From Streptomyces sclerotialus (GTDB lineage Bacteria > Actinomycetota > Actinomycetes > Streptomycetales > Streptomycetaceae), in NCBI GenBank assembly GCA_000719105.1, contig JODX01000010.1, positions 124,001 to 188,000 of the forward strand: a stretch of DNA of 64,000 bases, read 5' to 3'. The notes beneath the pieces were generated by a model. The model was not told where the DNA came from, did no database searches, and worked only from the letters and a program-made list of their open reading frames with translations. Made by a program: the position numbers and the translations under genes. Of this stretch, positions 13,871 to 22,215 are shown one piece after another (the stretch's first letter is position 1; each line of letters begins with the position of its first letter).

Positions 13871-16621
13871 ATGTCCCCCATCGACCGCAGGTCCCTCCTC
13901 AAGGCGGCCGCCGTCACCGGAGCCGCCGCCCAGGTCAGCTTCGCGCTCGGCTCGACCGCGCAGGCCGCCCCGGGAGCCACACCCGGAGCCGAGGCCGTGG
14001 ACGCGGACCCGGTGACCCTGGACTGGCTGGAGGACGGCGGACTCGGTGCCGCCCCCGGGTCCACCGTGGGCGTGCCGTGGCCCAAGGGCGCGTACGACAA
14101 GGAGCAGAAGTTCTCCCTGACGGACGCCGACGGCAAGGCGGTCCCCGTCCAGACCTGGCCCCTCGCGTACTGGCCCGACGGCTCCCTGAAGTGGACCGCG
14201 CACGCGGTCGGCACGGGAGCCGGCGCCGGCAAGCTCACCCTCACCGCGGGCAGCCCCGCCGCCCCCGAGAAGAAGATCACTGTGTCCAGCGGCGGCGGCA
14301 CCATCGAGGTGTCCACCGGTGTCATCACGGCGAAGATCGGCAAGAGCGGCTCCACGCTGGTGAAGTCCGTGCGGCGCGGCTCGACCGAGATCGCCCGCGA
14401 CGGCCGGCTGGTCCTGCTGCGCCAGCCGGAAATCGAGGACGGTGACCAGGGGGCGACGAAGCTCGAACGGTTCGAGAGCGTCATCAGCGAGACCGAGGTC
14501 GAGCAGAACGGCCCGGTCCGCGCGGTCGTCCGCATCGACGGCAAGCACCGCAAGGGCAGCCGGAGCTGGCTGCCGTTCTCGATCCGGCTCTACTTCTACG
14601 CGGGCGCGGAGTCGTTCCGCATGGTCCACACGATCACCTTCGACGGCAAGCAGGAGCCCGGCAAGGCCAGCGGTGACTTCATCCGCGGCCTCGGCGTCCG
14701 CTTCTCCGTGCCGATGCGCGACGAGTCCTACGACCGGCACATCCGCATCGGCGGCGAGGGCACCGGCATGCTCCGCGAGGCCGTCAAGGGCATCACCGGG
14801 CTGCGTCGCGACCCGGGCGCGTCCGTCCAGGCGGCCCAGTACGAGGGCCAGAAGCTGGCCGACCCGTCCACCTGGGACCAGCGGGTCACCACCCGCCTCC
14901 AGTACATCCCCGAGTGGGGCGACTACACCCTCTCCCAGCTCTCCGCCGACGGCTTCACCGTCCGCAAGCGCACCAAGAAGGGCCACGGCTGGATCGGTGC
15001 GGGCGGCGGCCGGCGCGCCTCCGGCTTCGGCTACGTCGGCGGTGCGAGCGGCGGCCTCTCCTTCGGTCTGCGCGACTTCTGGGAGAAGTTCCCCGCCCAG
15101 CTCGACATCCGCGACGCCCACACCGACGAGGCCGAGGTCACCCTCTGGCTCTGGTCGCCCGAGGCGCAGCCCATGGACCTGCGCTTTTACCACGACGGCA
15201 TGGGCCAGGACACCTTCGCGAAGCAGACCGAGGGCCTCAACATCACCTACGAGGACTACGAGCCGGAGTTCGGCACTCCCTACGGCATCGCCCGCACCTC
15301 GGAGCTCCTCTTCTGGGCCAACGAGACGACGCCGAGCCCCGAGCAGCTCGCCCAGCAGGTCGAGGCCGTCCGCGTGCTGCCGCAGCTCGCCGCGCCGCCC
15401 AAGCAGCTCATCAAGGCGGGCGTCTTCGGCCCGGGCCTGTACTCCGAGCCCGACCGCTCCACGCCCGCCAAGGCGAAGATCGAGGACCACCTCGACTTCC
15501 TCTTCACCTACTACAAGGACCAGGTGGAGATGCGCCGCTGGTACGGCTTCTGGGACTACGGCGACATCATGCACACCTACGACACGGTCCGGCACCAGTG
15601 GCGCTACGACGTCGGCGGCTACGCCTGGGACAACTCCGAGCTCTCCCCGGACCTCTGGCTCTGGTACGCCTACCTGCGCTCCGGCCGCGCCGACATCTTC
15701 CGCTTCGCCGAGGCGATGACCCGGCACACCGGCGAGGTCGACGTCTACCACCTCGGCGAGTGGGCGGGCCTCGGCACCCGGCACGGCGTCCAGCACTACG
15801 CCGACAGCGCCAAGCAGCAGCGCATCGCGAACACCACCTACCGGCGCTACTACTACTTCCTCACCGCCGACGAACGTGTCGGCGACCTCATGCACGCCAA
15901 CGTCGACTCCGACGAGACCTTCCTCGTCCTGGACCCGATCCGCAAGATCCGCACCGAGCCCTACACGCCCGACCGGCACGCCCTGTCGATCGGCTTCGGC
16001 ACCGACTGGAGCGGCCTGGTGTCGGCCTGGCTCACGGAGTGGGAGCGCAAGGGCCCCAAGTGGGAGAAGGCGAAGGCGCGCGTCCTGTCCACCATGGAGA
16101 CCATCGCCGCCCAGCCCAACGGCTTCGTCCAGGGCACCGGCCTGTACGACCTGGACACCGGAAAGTTCGCGATCGCCGAGAAGCCCGTGGTCGGGGTCTC
16201 CCACCTCTCCGCCGTCTTCGGCCTCAACGAGCTGTGCGCCGAGCTGATCGACCTGGTCGACATGCCGAAGTTCAACGAGGCGTACTACGACTACTGCCGC
16301 TACTTCAACGCCAGCAAGACCGAACAGGCGGCGCGCTACGGCAGCAACTTCGGCAGCCTGATCCTCTTCCAGGGCCACTCGCGCCTGGACGCGTACGCGG
16401 CCGTGCAGACCGGCGACGAGAAGCTGGCCACGCGCGCGTGGGAGAAGTTCTACAACTCCGACGGCTACAAGGAGTCGGCGCCGTGGAAGACGGAGAAGCT
16501 GAGCGGCCCGGCCACGCTGGTCGCGGGCAGCGAGGCCGCCTGGGTCTCCACCAACGACACCGCGCTGTACGGCCTCGCCGCCATCGAGAACCTGGCGCTG
16601 CTCGGCGACAGGATGCCGTGA
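13871..16621 (+). CDS. Tat-exported exo-rhamnogalacturonan lyase-like protein (PcRGLX/YetA type)
   Basis: A 916-residue secreted protein. Residues 1-33 are a twin-arginine signal (DRRSLLKAAAVTG... ending AQA). From residue about 44 the sequence DPVTLDWLEDGGLG...GVPWPKG...WPLAYWPDGSLKWT is the RIFT-barrel start of the PcRGLX/YetA-like family, followed by long middle and carboxy-terminal parts rich in Trp/Tyr, such as RRWYGFWDYGDIMHTYD (helical toroid). This family includes the fungal exo-rhamnogalacturonan lyase placed in polysaccharide lyase family 26. It would cleave rhamnogalacturonan I outside the cell and feed the transporter encoded upstream. AAGGAAAGGAAAGG before ATG 13871 is a strong ribosome-binding site. 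Family assignment is from memory of motifs; catalytic residues are not assigned. Confidence 0.75.
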   Translation: MSPIDRRSLLKAAAVTGAAAQVSFALGSTAQAAPGATPGAEAVDADPVTLDWLEDGGLGAAPGSTVGVPWPKGAYDKEQKFSLTDADGKAVPVQTWPLAYWPDGSLKWTAHAVGTGAGAGKLTLTAGSPAAPEKKITVSSGGGTIEVSTGVITAKIGKSGSTLVKSVRRGSTEIARDGRLVLLRQPEIEDGDQGATKLERFESVISETEVEQNGPVRAVVRIDGKHRKGSRSWLPFSIRLYFYAGAESFRMVHTITFDGKQEPGKASGDFIRGLGVRFSVPMRDESYDRHIRIGGEGTGMLREAVKGITGLRRDPGASVQAAQYEGQKLADPSTWDQRVTTRLQYIPEWGDYTLSQLSADGFTVRKRTKKGHGWIGAGGGRRASGFGYVGGASGGLSFGLRDFWEKFPAQLDIRDAHTDEAEVTLWLWSPEAQPMDLRFYHDGMGQDTFAKQTEGLNITYEDYEPEFGTPYGIARTSELLFWANETTPSPEQLAQQVEAVRVLPQLAAPPKQLIKAGVFGPGLYSEPDRSTPAKAKIEDHLDFLFTYYKDQVEMRRWYGFWDYGDIMHTYDTVRHQWRYDVGGYAWDNSELSPDLWLWYAYLRSGRADIFRFAEAMTRHTGEVDVYHLGEWAGLGTRHGVQHYADSAKQQRIANTTYRRYYYFLTADERVGDLMHANVDSDETFLVLDPIRKIRTEPYTPDRHALSIGFGTDWSGLVSAWLTEWERKGPKWEKAKARVLSTMETIAAQPNGFVQGTGLYDLDTGKFAIAEKPVVGVSHLSAVFGLNELCAELIDLVDMPKFNEAYYDYCRYFNASKTEQAARYGSNFGSLILFQGHSRLDAYAAVQTGDEKLATRAWEKFYNSDGYKESAPWKTEKLSGPATLVAGSEAAWVSTNDTALYGLAAIENLALLGDRMP

Positions 16622-16653
16622 CGCCGCGCTCCTGAGGGCGTGTGACCGAGGAT

Positions 16654-16683
16654 CCGTGCGGGGTGCACAGGGGCCCCGCACGG
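16654..16683 (+). terminator. Hairpin terminator after the lyase-like gene
   Basis: A 10-bp perfect stem (16654-16663 with 16674-16683) encloses a 10-base loop, 32 bases after the stop codon. It probably ends the sugar-uptake operon. Confidence 0.6.
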
Positions 16684-16697
16684 GCACTCGGACCCGC

Positions 16698-17192
16698 ATG
16701 GACTGGAACCATTACCGCTTCCGCAGCCTGTGGGCCCTGCCCGCGCCGCCCGCCACCGTCCGCGAGGTGCTGGAGCGCATCGAGGACTACCCCCGCTGGT
16801 GGCCCCAGGTGCGCGCGGTGACCCGTATCGACGACACGCGCGCGTGCATACGGATCCGGTCGGTCGTGCCGTACGACCTGACGTTCACCGGGGAAGAGGT
16901 ACGGCGCGACGCGGCGGCCGGAGTGCTGGAGATCGCGACGGCCGGGGACATCGACGGACGGGCGCGCTGGACGCTCACCGCCGGCGGGCCCGGCACCCTT
17001 GCCCACTACGACCAGGAGGCGTACGTCACCAAGCCGCTGCTGCGCCGGCTCGCCGTGCCGGGACGGCCCGTCTTCCGCGCCAACCACGCGCTGATGATGC
17101 GGGCGGGACACCGGGGACTCGTCGCCCACTTGGGGGCGGGCCGGCCACGGACTGACCGCGGAGCGGGAAGCGGTTTGTACGGGACCCGCTGA
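16698..17192 (+). CDS. SRPBCC (START-like) fold protein
   Basis: A 164-residue protein of the polyketide cyclase/START-like (SRPBCC) superfamily. It opens HYRFRSLWALPAPPATVREVLERIEDYPRWWPQVRAV, the usual first strand and helix pair, and ends with a long helix (VFRANHALMMRAGHRGLVAHL) that closes the hydrophobic pocket. ATG 16698 is taken as start; there is little ribosome-binding signal, and the gene begins only 14 bases after a terminator, so it may have its own promoter. The ligand or function is unknown. The last 15 residues (Gly/Arg-rich) look disordered. Confidence 0.7.
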   Translation: MDWNHYRFRSLWALPAPPATVREVLERIEDYPRWWPQVRAVTRIDDTRACIRIRSVVPYDLTFTGEEVRRDAAAGVLEIATAGDIDGRARWTLTAGGPGTLAHYDQEAYVTKPLLRRLAVPGRPVFRANHALMMRAGHRGLVAHLGAGRPRTDRGAGSGLYGTR

Positions 17193-17204
17193 GACCTGTA
17201 TTGT
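17175..17204 (+). promoter_or_regulatory. Promoter of tRNA-Val (CAC) copy 2
   Basis: TTGTAC (17175-17180) and TATTGT (17199-17204) are separated by 18 bases, partly inside the 3' end of the SRPBCC gene. The -35 box is the same as that of the tRNA cluster at 1.8 kb. Confidence 0.65.
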
Positions 17205-17217
17205 TCAGTGCGTTCCC

Positions 17218-17289
17218 GGGCGATTAGCTCAGTGGGAGAGCGCTTCGTTCACACCGAAGAGGTCACTGGTTCGAACCCAGTATCGCCCA
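17218..17289 (+). tRNA. tRNA-Val (CAC), copy 2
   Basis: It is identical to the copy at 8833 except for one D-loop base (AGTGGG for AGCGGG). Acceptor stem GGGCGAT/ATCGCCC (17218-17224 with 17282-17288), discriminator A, anticodon CAC. CCA is not encoded. Confidence 0.95.
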
Positions 17290-17297
17290 CCCGGAGG

Positions 17298-17326
17298 AAG
17301 CCGGTCCGTACTCCACGGACCGGCTT
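17298..17326 (+). terminator. Terminator of tRNA-Val (CAC) copy 2
   Basis: A 12-bp perfect stem (17298-17309 with 17315-17326) with a 5-base loop is followed by TTTCC. It may also serve the convergent exonuclease gene. Confidence 0.75.
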
Positions 17327-17380
17327 TCCGCATGTCCGGCCCGTCCGCGGGGCGAGTGCTCAGGTCCGTACGGCGCGTGC

Positions 17381-18106
17381 TCAGGCCGCCGCCGGCAGGT
17401 CCGGCCGCAGCGGCCACGCCGGATCCACCGCCTCCTCCGAACCGTTGCGCGCGAACCACGCCTGCAGACCGCGCGCCTGTGCCGCGTGCCACACCGCCTG
17501 CAGCGTGTGCAGCTCGGCGGGGGAGAGGCGCTCCAGCCGGGCCGCGAACCGCCGCGCCACCGCCCGGACGACCTCCATCGCCGCCAGTGCGTCCGCCGCC
17601 GCGTCGTGCGCGCCGTCCAGCGGCACCCCGTAGTGCGCGCAGAGGGCGCCGAGCGTACGGCGGCCCTTGCGGTAGCGGTCCAGGTGCTTGTCGAGGACGA
17701 GCGGATCGAGCACGAACAGCGGCGTCGCCTCGAACCAGTGGCACAGCGAGGACGCGCGGTGCCGGCGCAACTCCCGGTCCAGCAGCGTCAGATCGAACGG
17801 CGCGTTCATCACCACCAGCGGACGGCCCCGTACCGCCTGCTCGGACAGCTGCCGCGCTATCTCGTCCACCACCGGCGACGGCCAGCGCCCGTTGCGCTGC
17901 ACATGCTCATCCGTCAGCCCGTGCACCGCCGTTGCCGCGGCGGGCACCGGCACCCCGGGGTTCACCAGCCAGCGGGTCACCCGCGGCCGGGCCCCGGGCG
18001 CCTCCTGGACGACGACGGCGGCCGACACGATCCGGTCGGTCTCGACGTCCACGCCCGTGGTCTCCGTGTCGAACGCGGCCAAGGGGCCTTCGTACCAGCA
18101 CGTCAT
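17381..18106 (-). CDS. DnaQ-like 3'-5' exonuclease
   Basis: A 241-residue DEDD-family exonuclease. Exo I is AFDTETTGVD (Asp12, Glu14), Exo II is VVMNAPFDLTLLDREL, and Exo III is HDAAADALAAMEV (His plus Asp of the DEDDh type). The polymerase-III epsilon-like domain covers residues 5-190. The last 50 residues form a helical tail (LSPAELHTLQAVWHAAQARGLQAW) seen in stand-alone actinobacterial proteins. It probably proofreads or trims DNA or RNA ends in the cytoplasm. ATG 18106. It is divergent from the DUF4365 gene, with a shared gap of about 170 bases. Confidence 0.88.
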   Translation of the reverse strand: MTCWYEGPLAAFDTETTGVDVETDRIVSAAVVVQEAPGARPRVTRWLVNPGVPVPAAATAVHGLTDEHVQRNGRWPSPVVDEIARQLSEQAVRGRPLVVMNAPFDLTLLDRELRRHRASSLCHWFEATPLFVLDPLVLDKHLDRYRKGRRTLGALCAHYGVPLDGAHDAAADALAAMEVVRAVARRFAARLERLSPAELHTLQAVWHAAQARGLQAWFARNGSEEAVDPAWPLRPDLPAAA

Positions 18107-18137
18107 GTGCCTTCAACTCCTCGTTTTGCGTCGGCAG

Positions 18138-18143
18138 TTGACG
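18138..18143 (+). promoter_or_regulatory. Possible -35 box for the DUF4365 gene pair
   Basis: TTGACG stands in the divergent gap between the exonuclease and DUF4365 genes. There is no good -10 box at 17-18 bases, so this is a weak call. Confidence 0.25.
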
Positions 18144-18274
18144 TGCCGTCCCCTGCCCGGTTCGGTGATACCCGGGCTGTTTGCGCCATACGCCGCAAGG
18201 AGACAACAGAAGTACGGGTCCTGGCTGTTCAGAGGCCTGTGTCCGGTATGAACGCGCTTCGGAAGGCTGTTGGC

Positions 18275-18838
18275 ATGGCGATCGCGCAGCCCGAACAAGG
18301 CGGGCTGCTGCCGCGGCGGACCACGGAACGCGGCACCCTCGCCGTCACCGCCTGCATGGAGACGCTCCAGGTCGGCTACCTGCACGCCGTCGCGGCGGCC
18401 GCCGGCTGCTCGCTGTCCCAGCCGTTCCCGGACAACGGCATCGACTGGCACGTCAGCCACAGTGCCCCCGGGCACACGGTCGACGACGAGGTCACCATCA
18501 AGGTGCAGCTCAAGGCGACGTACCAAATACCGCCCAACCCCCCGGGGCGCTTCTTCTCCTTCACGCTCGACAACGAGCACCTGGCGAAGCTGGCCCGCAC
18601 CCCGGTCGCGGTGCACAAGATCCTCGTCGTGATGATCGTGCCCCGCTCCCAGGACGAGTGGCTGCGCGCCGGCCACGACCGGCTGGACCTGCGGCACTGC
18701 TGCTACTGGATCAACCTCGCCGGGCAGCCCATAACCGGCCGGCGCAGAACGACCGTACGCATCCCCACCTCGCGCATCTTCGACGACCGCGCACTCTGCT
18801 CCATCATGACCAGGGTCGGAACGGGAGGCAGACCGTGA
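18275..18838 (+). CDS. DUF4365 protein, predicted PD-(D/E)xK nuclease fold
   Basis: A 187-residue protein. ATG 18275 is preferred to ATG 18248 because GGAAGG lies eight bases upstream. The sequence fits the DUF4365 domain, related to restriction-endonuclease folds: an amino-terminal helix with Glu29 (RGTLAVTACMETLQVG), then GIDWHV with Asp57, then VQLKAT with Gln78 and Lys80, and a final part that recognises R/K-rich strands. The E...D...QxK order is that of a PD-(D/E)xK catalytic site, with Gln replacing the second acidic residue as in some members. Its stop overlaps the start of the next gene (GTGA), so the two form a coupled unit. Role unknown; DNA repair or defence is inference. Confidence 0.7.
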   Translation: MAIAQPEQGGLLPRRTTERGTLAVTACMETLQVGYLHAVAAAAGCSLSQPFPDNGIDWHVSHSAPGHTVDDEVTIKVQLKATYQIPPNPPGRFFSFTLDNEHLAKLARTPVAVHKILVVMIVPRSQDEWLRAGHDRLDLRHCCYWINLAGQPITGRRRTTVRIPTSRIFDDRALCSIMTRVGTGGRP

Positions 18839-20079
18839 CGCACCGCCCCACCGGTGAACCCCATGGACCCCAGGGATTGCATGGACCCGTGCGGCCCCGC
18901 CCCGCCGATCCCGCCCGGCCCCACCCGCCGGAGCCCTCCCGGGTCGACCCGGCCGTCCTCGGCGCGCTGCTGCGCCGCCACGGCTGGCAGCGCCGCGGCG
19001 GCGCCCCCGGACGCTACGGACGCTGGCTCCCGCCCGGCCCCGGCGAAAGCCGTACGAGCCTGCTGGTGCCCGAGAGCCGCGCCTTCCCCGACTGCGACGA
19101 CCTGCTCGGTGAGGCCCTGGAGGCGCTCGCCCGCAGCGGCTCGCCCGCCGCCCGTGACGTCCTGGTCGGCCTCGCCGTCCCCAGCGACGAGATCCGCTGG
19201 TCGCGCGACGTGCCCGCCGGACCCGCCGGCGCCGCGCCCTGGACCGTCGAGGAACAGCTGCACACCGCCGCCCGCCAGATGCTCCTCGCCGCCGCGCTCG
19301 CCACACGCGCGCGTGCGGGCTATTACGGCGCCCGCCACCGCCGCCAGTCCGCGGACTCCCTGGAGAGCGTGCTCATCGGCGCCGCCGCCGACGGCGGGCG
19401 GCTCACGGCCTTCGTCCCCGTCGCCACCGGACGCCCCCTCGCCGTCCGTCTCCACCAGGCCCTGCACGCGGCCCGCGAGGCCATCGACTACCAGCGGGCC
19501 ACCGGCGGCATGGACGCCTTCGACGGCGCCGTCGGGGCGGGCGTCAGCCATGAGCTCACCAAGGCCCTGATCGCCCTCGTCCGCGGCACGGAGGGCGCCC
19601 GCGTCGCCGTCGCCTGGGCACCGGCCGCCGGCGTCCCCGAGGGCTGCGCCGCCCCCGCCGAGCCCGTCGAGTTCTCCCCGGGCGACCTGCCCGTCCTGCG
19701 TGCGGCCGGCGCCCGCTACCAGCACGGGGAGCCCTCGGTGCCCGTGTGCGTGACCGGCACCGTCGTCCGGATGCGCCGATCCGGCCCGGACGGTCAGGGC
19801 ACCGTACGCCTGCGCGTCCTGGACGGCGCCGAGGTCACACACGTCCGGGTGGTCCTGGACGACGAGTCCTACCGTGTCGCCGGGCACGCCCATCTCGTGG
19901 GGCTGCCCGTACGGGTGGACGGGCGGCTGGCGAGCCGGGGCGGATTCCGGCGGCTCACGGATGTCGCCGAGGTCGTTCCGGTGGCGGTGGACGACGCCGA
20001 ACGGGACCGGCTGATGAAGCTGCTCCAGGAGACCGCGGAGATCACGGCGTCCTTCGAGGGGGCCTGTGGGGAGGAGTGA
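18835..20079 (+). CDS. Unknown protein coupled to the DUF4365 gene
   Basis: A 414-residue protein starting at GTG 18835 inside the stop of the DUF4365 gene. I recognise no family with certainty. The first 45 residues are Pro/His-rich and poorly ordered. Residues about 45-300 are a mixed alpha/beta region with a helical block (EEQLHTAARQMLLAAALATRAR) and YYGARHRRQSADSLESVLIGAA. The last 110 residues contain repeated beta-strand patterns (VCVTGTVVRMRRSG, VRLRVLDGAEVTHVRVVLDD, LPVRVDGRLASRGGFRRLTDV) suggestive of an OB-like or Sm-like barrel that could bind nucleic acid. The tight coupling argues for a joint function with the nuclease-like partner. No membrane segment is seen. Confidence 0.7.
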   Translation: MTHRPTGEPHGPQGLHGPVRPRPADPARPHPPEPSRVDPAVLGALLRRHGWQRRGGAPGRYGRWLPPGPGESRTSLLVPESRAFPDCDDLLGEALEALARSGSPAARDVLVGLAVPSDEIRWSRDVPAGPAGAAPWTVEEQLHTAARQMLLAAALATRARAGYYGARHRRQSADSLESVLIGAAADGGRLTAFVPVATGRPLAVRLHQALHAAREAIDYQRATGGMDAFDGAVGAGVSHELTKALIALVRGTEGARVAVAWAPAAGVPEGCAAPAEPVEFSPGDLPVLRAAGARYQHGEPSVPVCVTGTVVRMRRSGPDGQGTVRLRVLDGAEVTHVRVVLDDESYRVAGHAHLVGLPVRVDGRLASRGGFRRLTDVAEVVPVAVDDAERDRLMKLLQETAEITASFEGACGEE

Positions 20080-20125
20080 GACCGGCCACGGGGAAACCGT
20101 TTCGCGGAGGGCGCCCGGGGCTCGG

Positions 20126-20131
20126 TACGAT
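20126..20131 (+). promoter_or_regulatory. -10 box (TACGAT) for thrS
   Basis: TACGAT lies 62 bases before the thrS start. The -35 region is weak (TTCGCG at 20101-20106, 19 bases away). No T-box leader is recognisable in the short gap. Confidence 0.45.
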
Positions 20132-20193
20132 TCCCCTCTGCGTACGCCTGCGTGTACGCGTCCACCCATCAGGCCATCAGGCAGGAGAGACCG

Positions 20194-22170
20194 GTGTCAG
20201 ACGTCCGTGTGATCATCCAACGCGATTCCGAGCGGGAAGAGCGCGTGGTGACGACGGGCACTACGGCCGCCGACCTCTTCCTCGGAGAGCGCACCGTCGT
20301 CGCGGCCCGCGTGGGCGGCGAGCTGAAGGACCTCGCGTACGAGGTGAAGGACGGCGAGACCGTCGAGCCCGTGGAGATCTCCTCCGAGGACGGCCTGAAC
20401 ATCCTCCGGCACTCGACCGCGCACGTGATGGCGCAGGCCGTGCAGGAGCTGTTCCCGGAGGCGAAGCTGGGCATCGGCCCGCCCGTCAAGGACGGCTTCT
20501 ACTACGACTTCGACGTGGAGAAGCCCTTCACGCCCGAGGATCTCAAGGCCATCGAGAAGAAGATGCAGGAGATCCAGAAGCGCGGCCAGCGCTTCTCGCG
20601 GCGCGTCGTCACCGACGAGGCCGCCCGCGAGGAGCTGGCGGACGAGCCGTACAAGCTGGAGCTCATCGGCATCAAGGGCGCCGCGTCCTCCGACGACGGC
20701 GCGGACGTCGAGGTGGGCGGCGGCGAGCTGACCATCTACGACAACCTGGACGCCAAGACCGGCGAGCTGTGCTGGAAGGACCTCTGCCGCGGTCCCCACC
20801 TGCCCACCACCCGGAACATCCCGGCGTTCAAGCTGATGCGCAACGCCGCCGCGTACTGGCGCGGCAGCGAGAAGAACCCGATGCTCCAGCGCATCTACGG
20901 CACCGCCTGGCCGTCCAAGGACGAGCTGAAGGCCCACCTGGACTTCCTCGCCGAGGCCGAGAAGCGCGACCACCGCAAGCTGGGCAACGAGCTGGACCTG
21001 TTCTCCTTCCCGGAGGAGATCGGCCCCGGCCTGGCGGTCTTCCACCCCAAGGGCGGCATCATCCGCCGGGTCATGGAGGACTACTCGCGCAAGCGGCACG
21101 AGGAGGAGGGCTACGAGTTCGTCTACTCGCCGCACGCCACCAAGGGCAAGCTGTTCGAGACCTCGGGCCACCTGGACTGGTACGCCGACGGCATGTACCC
21201 GCCCATGCAGCTCGACGACGGCGTGGACTACTACCTCAAGCCCATGAACTGCCCGATGCACAACCTGATCTTCGACGCGCGCGGCCGTTCGTACCGTGAG
21301 CTGCCGCTGCGCCTCTTCGAGTTCGGGACCGTGTACCGGTACGAGAAGTCGGGCGTCGTGCACGGCCTGACCCGCTCGCGTGGCTTCACCCAGGACGACG
21401 CGCACATCTACTGCACGAAGGAGCAGATGGCCGACGAGCTCGACAAGACGCTCACCTTCGTCCTGAACCTCCTGCGCGACTACGGCCTGACCGACTTCTA
21501 CCTGGAACTGTCCACCAAGGACCCGGAGAAGTTCGTCGGCTCCGACGAGATCTGGGAGGAGGCCACCGAAACCCTCCGTCAGGTTGCCGAGAAGCAGGGT
21601 CTGCCGCTGGTCCCGGACCCGGGCGGCGCCGCCTTCTACGGCCCGAAGATCTCCGTGCAGTGCAAGGACGCCATCGGCCGGACCTGGCAGATGTCCACCG
21701 TCCAGCTGGACTTCAACCTGCCGGAGCGCTTCGACCTCGAGTACACCGGTCCGGACGGGTCCAAGCAGCGCCCGGTCATGATCCACCGCGCGCTCTTCGG
21801 CTCGATCGAGCGCTTCTTCGCGGTACTCCTCGAGCACTACGCGGGCGCCTTCCCGGCGTGGCTCGCGCCCGTCCAGGCGGTCGGCATCCCGATCGGCGAC
21901 GCGCATGTGGAGTACCTGCAGAAGTTCGCCGCCGAGGCCAGGAGGAAGGGCCTGCGCGTCGAGGTCGACTCCTCCTCCGACCGTATGCAGAAGAAGATCC
22001 GCAACGCCCAGAAGGCGAAGGTGCCCTTCATGGTCATCGCGGGCGACGAGGACATGGCCGCCGGCGCCGTCTCCTTCCGCTACCGCGACGGCTCGCAGGA
22101 GAACGGCATCCCCGTCGACGAGGCCATCGCCAAGATCGTGAAGGTCGTGGAGGACCGCGAGCAGGTCTGA
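20194..22170 (+). CDS. thrS: Threonyl-tRNA synthetase
   Basis: A 658-residue class II aminoacyl-tRNA synthetase, the usual bacterial length when started at GTG 20194 (GGAGAG upstream); GTG 20152 is an in-frame alternative. Domains in order: TGS (about 1-65), second additional editing domain with HSTAHVMAQ, catalytic core with the zinc-site segment NCPMHNLIF and motif 2 [14 protein letters not shown], and the HGxxH-type anticodon-binding domain from about 550 ([21 protein letters not shown]). It charges tRNA-Thr and edits serine. A bidirectional terminator follows directly. Confidence 0.97.
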   Translation: MSDVRVIIQRDSEREERVVTTGTTAADLFLGERTVVAARVGGELKDLAYEVKDGETVEPVEISSEDGLNILRHSTAHVMAQAVQELFPEAKLGIGPPVKDGFYYDFDVEKPFTPEDLKAIEKKMQEIQKRGQRFSRRVVTDEAAREELADEPYKLELIGIKGAASSDDGADVEVGGGELTIYDNLDAKTGELCWKDLCRGPHLPTTRNIPAFKLMRNAAAYWRGSEKNPMLQRIYGTAWPSKDELKAHLDFLAEAEKRDHRKLGNELDLFSFPEEIGPGLAVFHPKGGIIRRVMEDYSRKRHEEEGYEFVYSPHATKGKLFETSGHLDWYADGMYPPMQLDDGVDYYLKPMNCPMHNLIFDARGRSYRELPLRLFEFGTVYRYEKSGVVHGLTRSRGFTQDDAHIYCTKEQMADELDKTLTFVLNLLRDYGLTDFYLELSTKDPEKFVGSDEIWEEATETLRQVAEKQGLPLVPDPGGAAFYGPKISVQCKDAIGRTWQMSTVQLDFNLPERFDLEYTGPDGSKQRPVMIHRALFGSIERFFAVLLEHYAGAFPAWLAPVQAVGIPIGDAHVEYLQKFAAEARRKGLRVEVDSSSDRMQKKIRNAQKAKVPFMVIAGDEDMAAGAVSFRYRDGSQENGIPVDEAIAKIVKVVEDREQV

Positions 22171-22182
22171 CCCATGGCACCC

Positions 22183-22215
22183 GAGGCCCCCGGAGCTCAC
22201 TGTTCCGGGGGCCTC
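22183..22215. terminator. Bidirectional terminator between thrS and the channel gene
   Basis: A perfect 12-bp stem (22183-22194 with 22204-22215) has a 9-base loop that contains the stop codon of the convergent channel gene. The channel gene thus ends inside its own terminator. Confidence 0.8.

Noticed and set aside
20080..20193. T-box leader before thrS
   Set aside because: The gap is only about 110 bases and has no T-box sequence or long stem.
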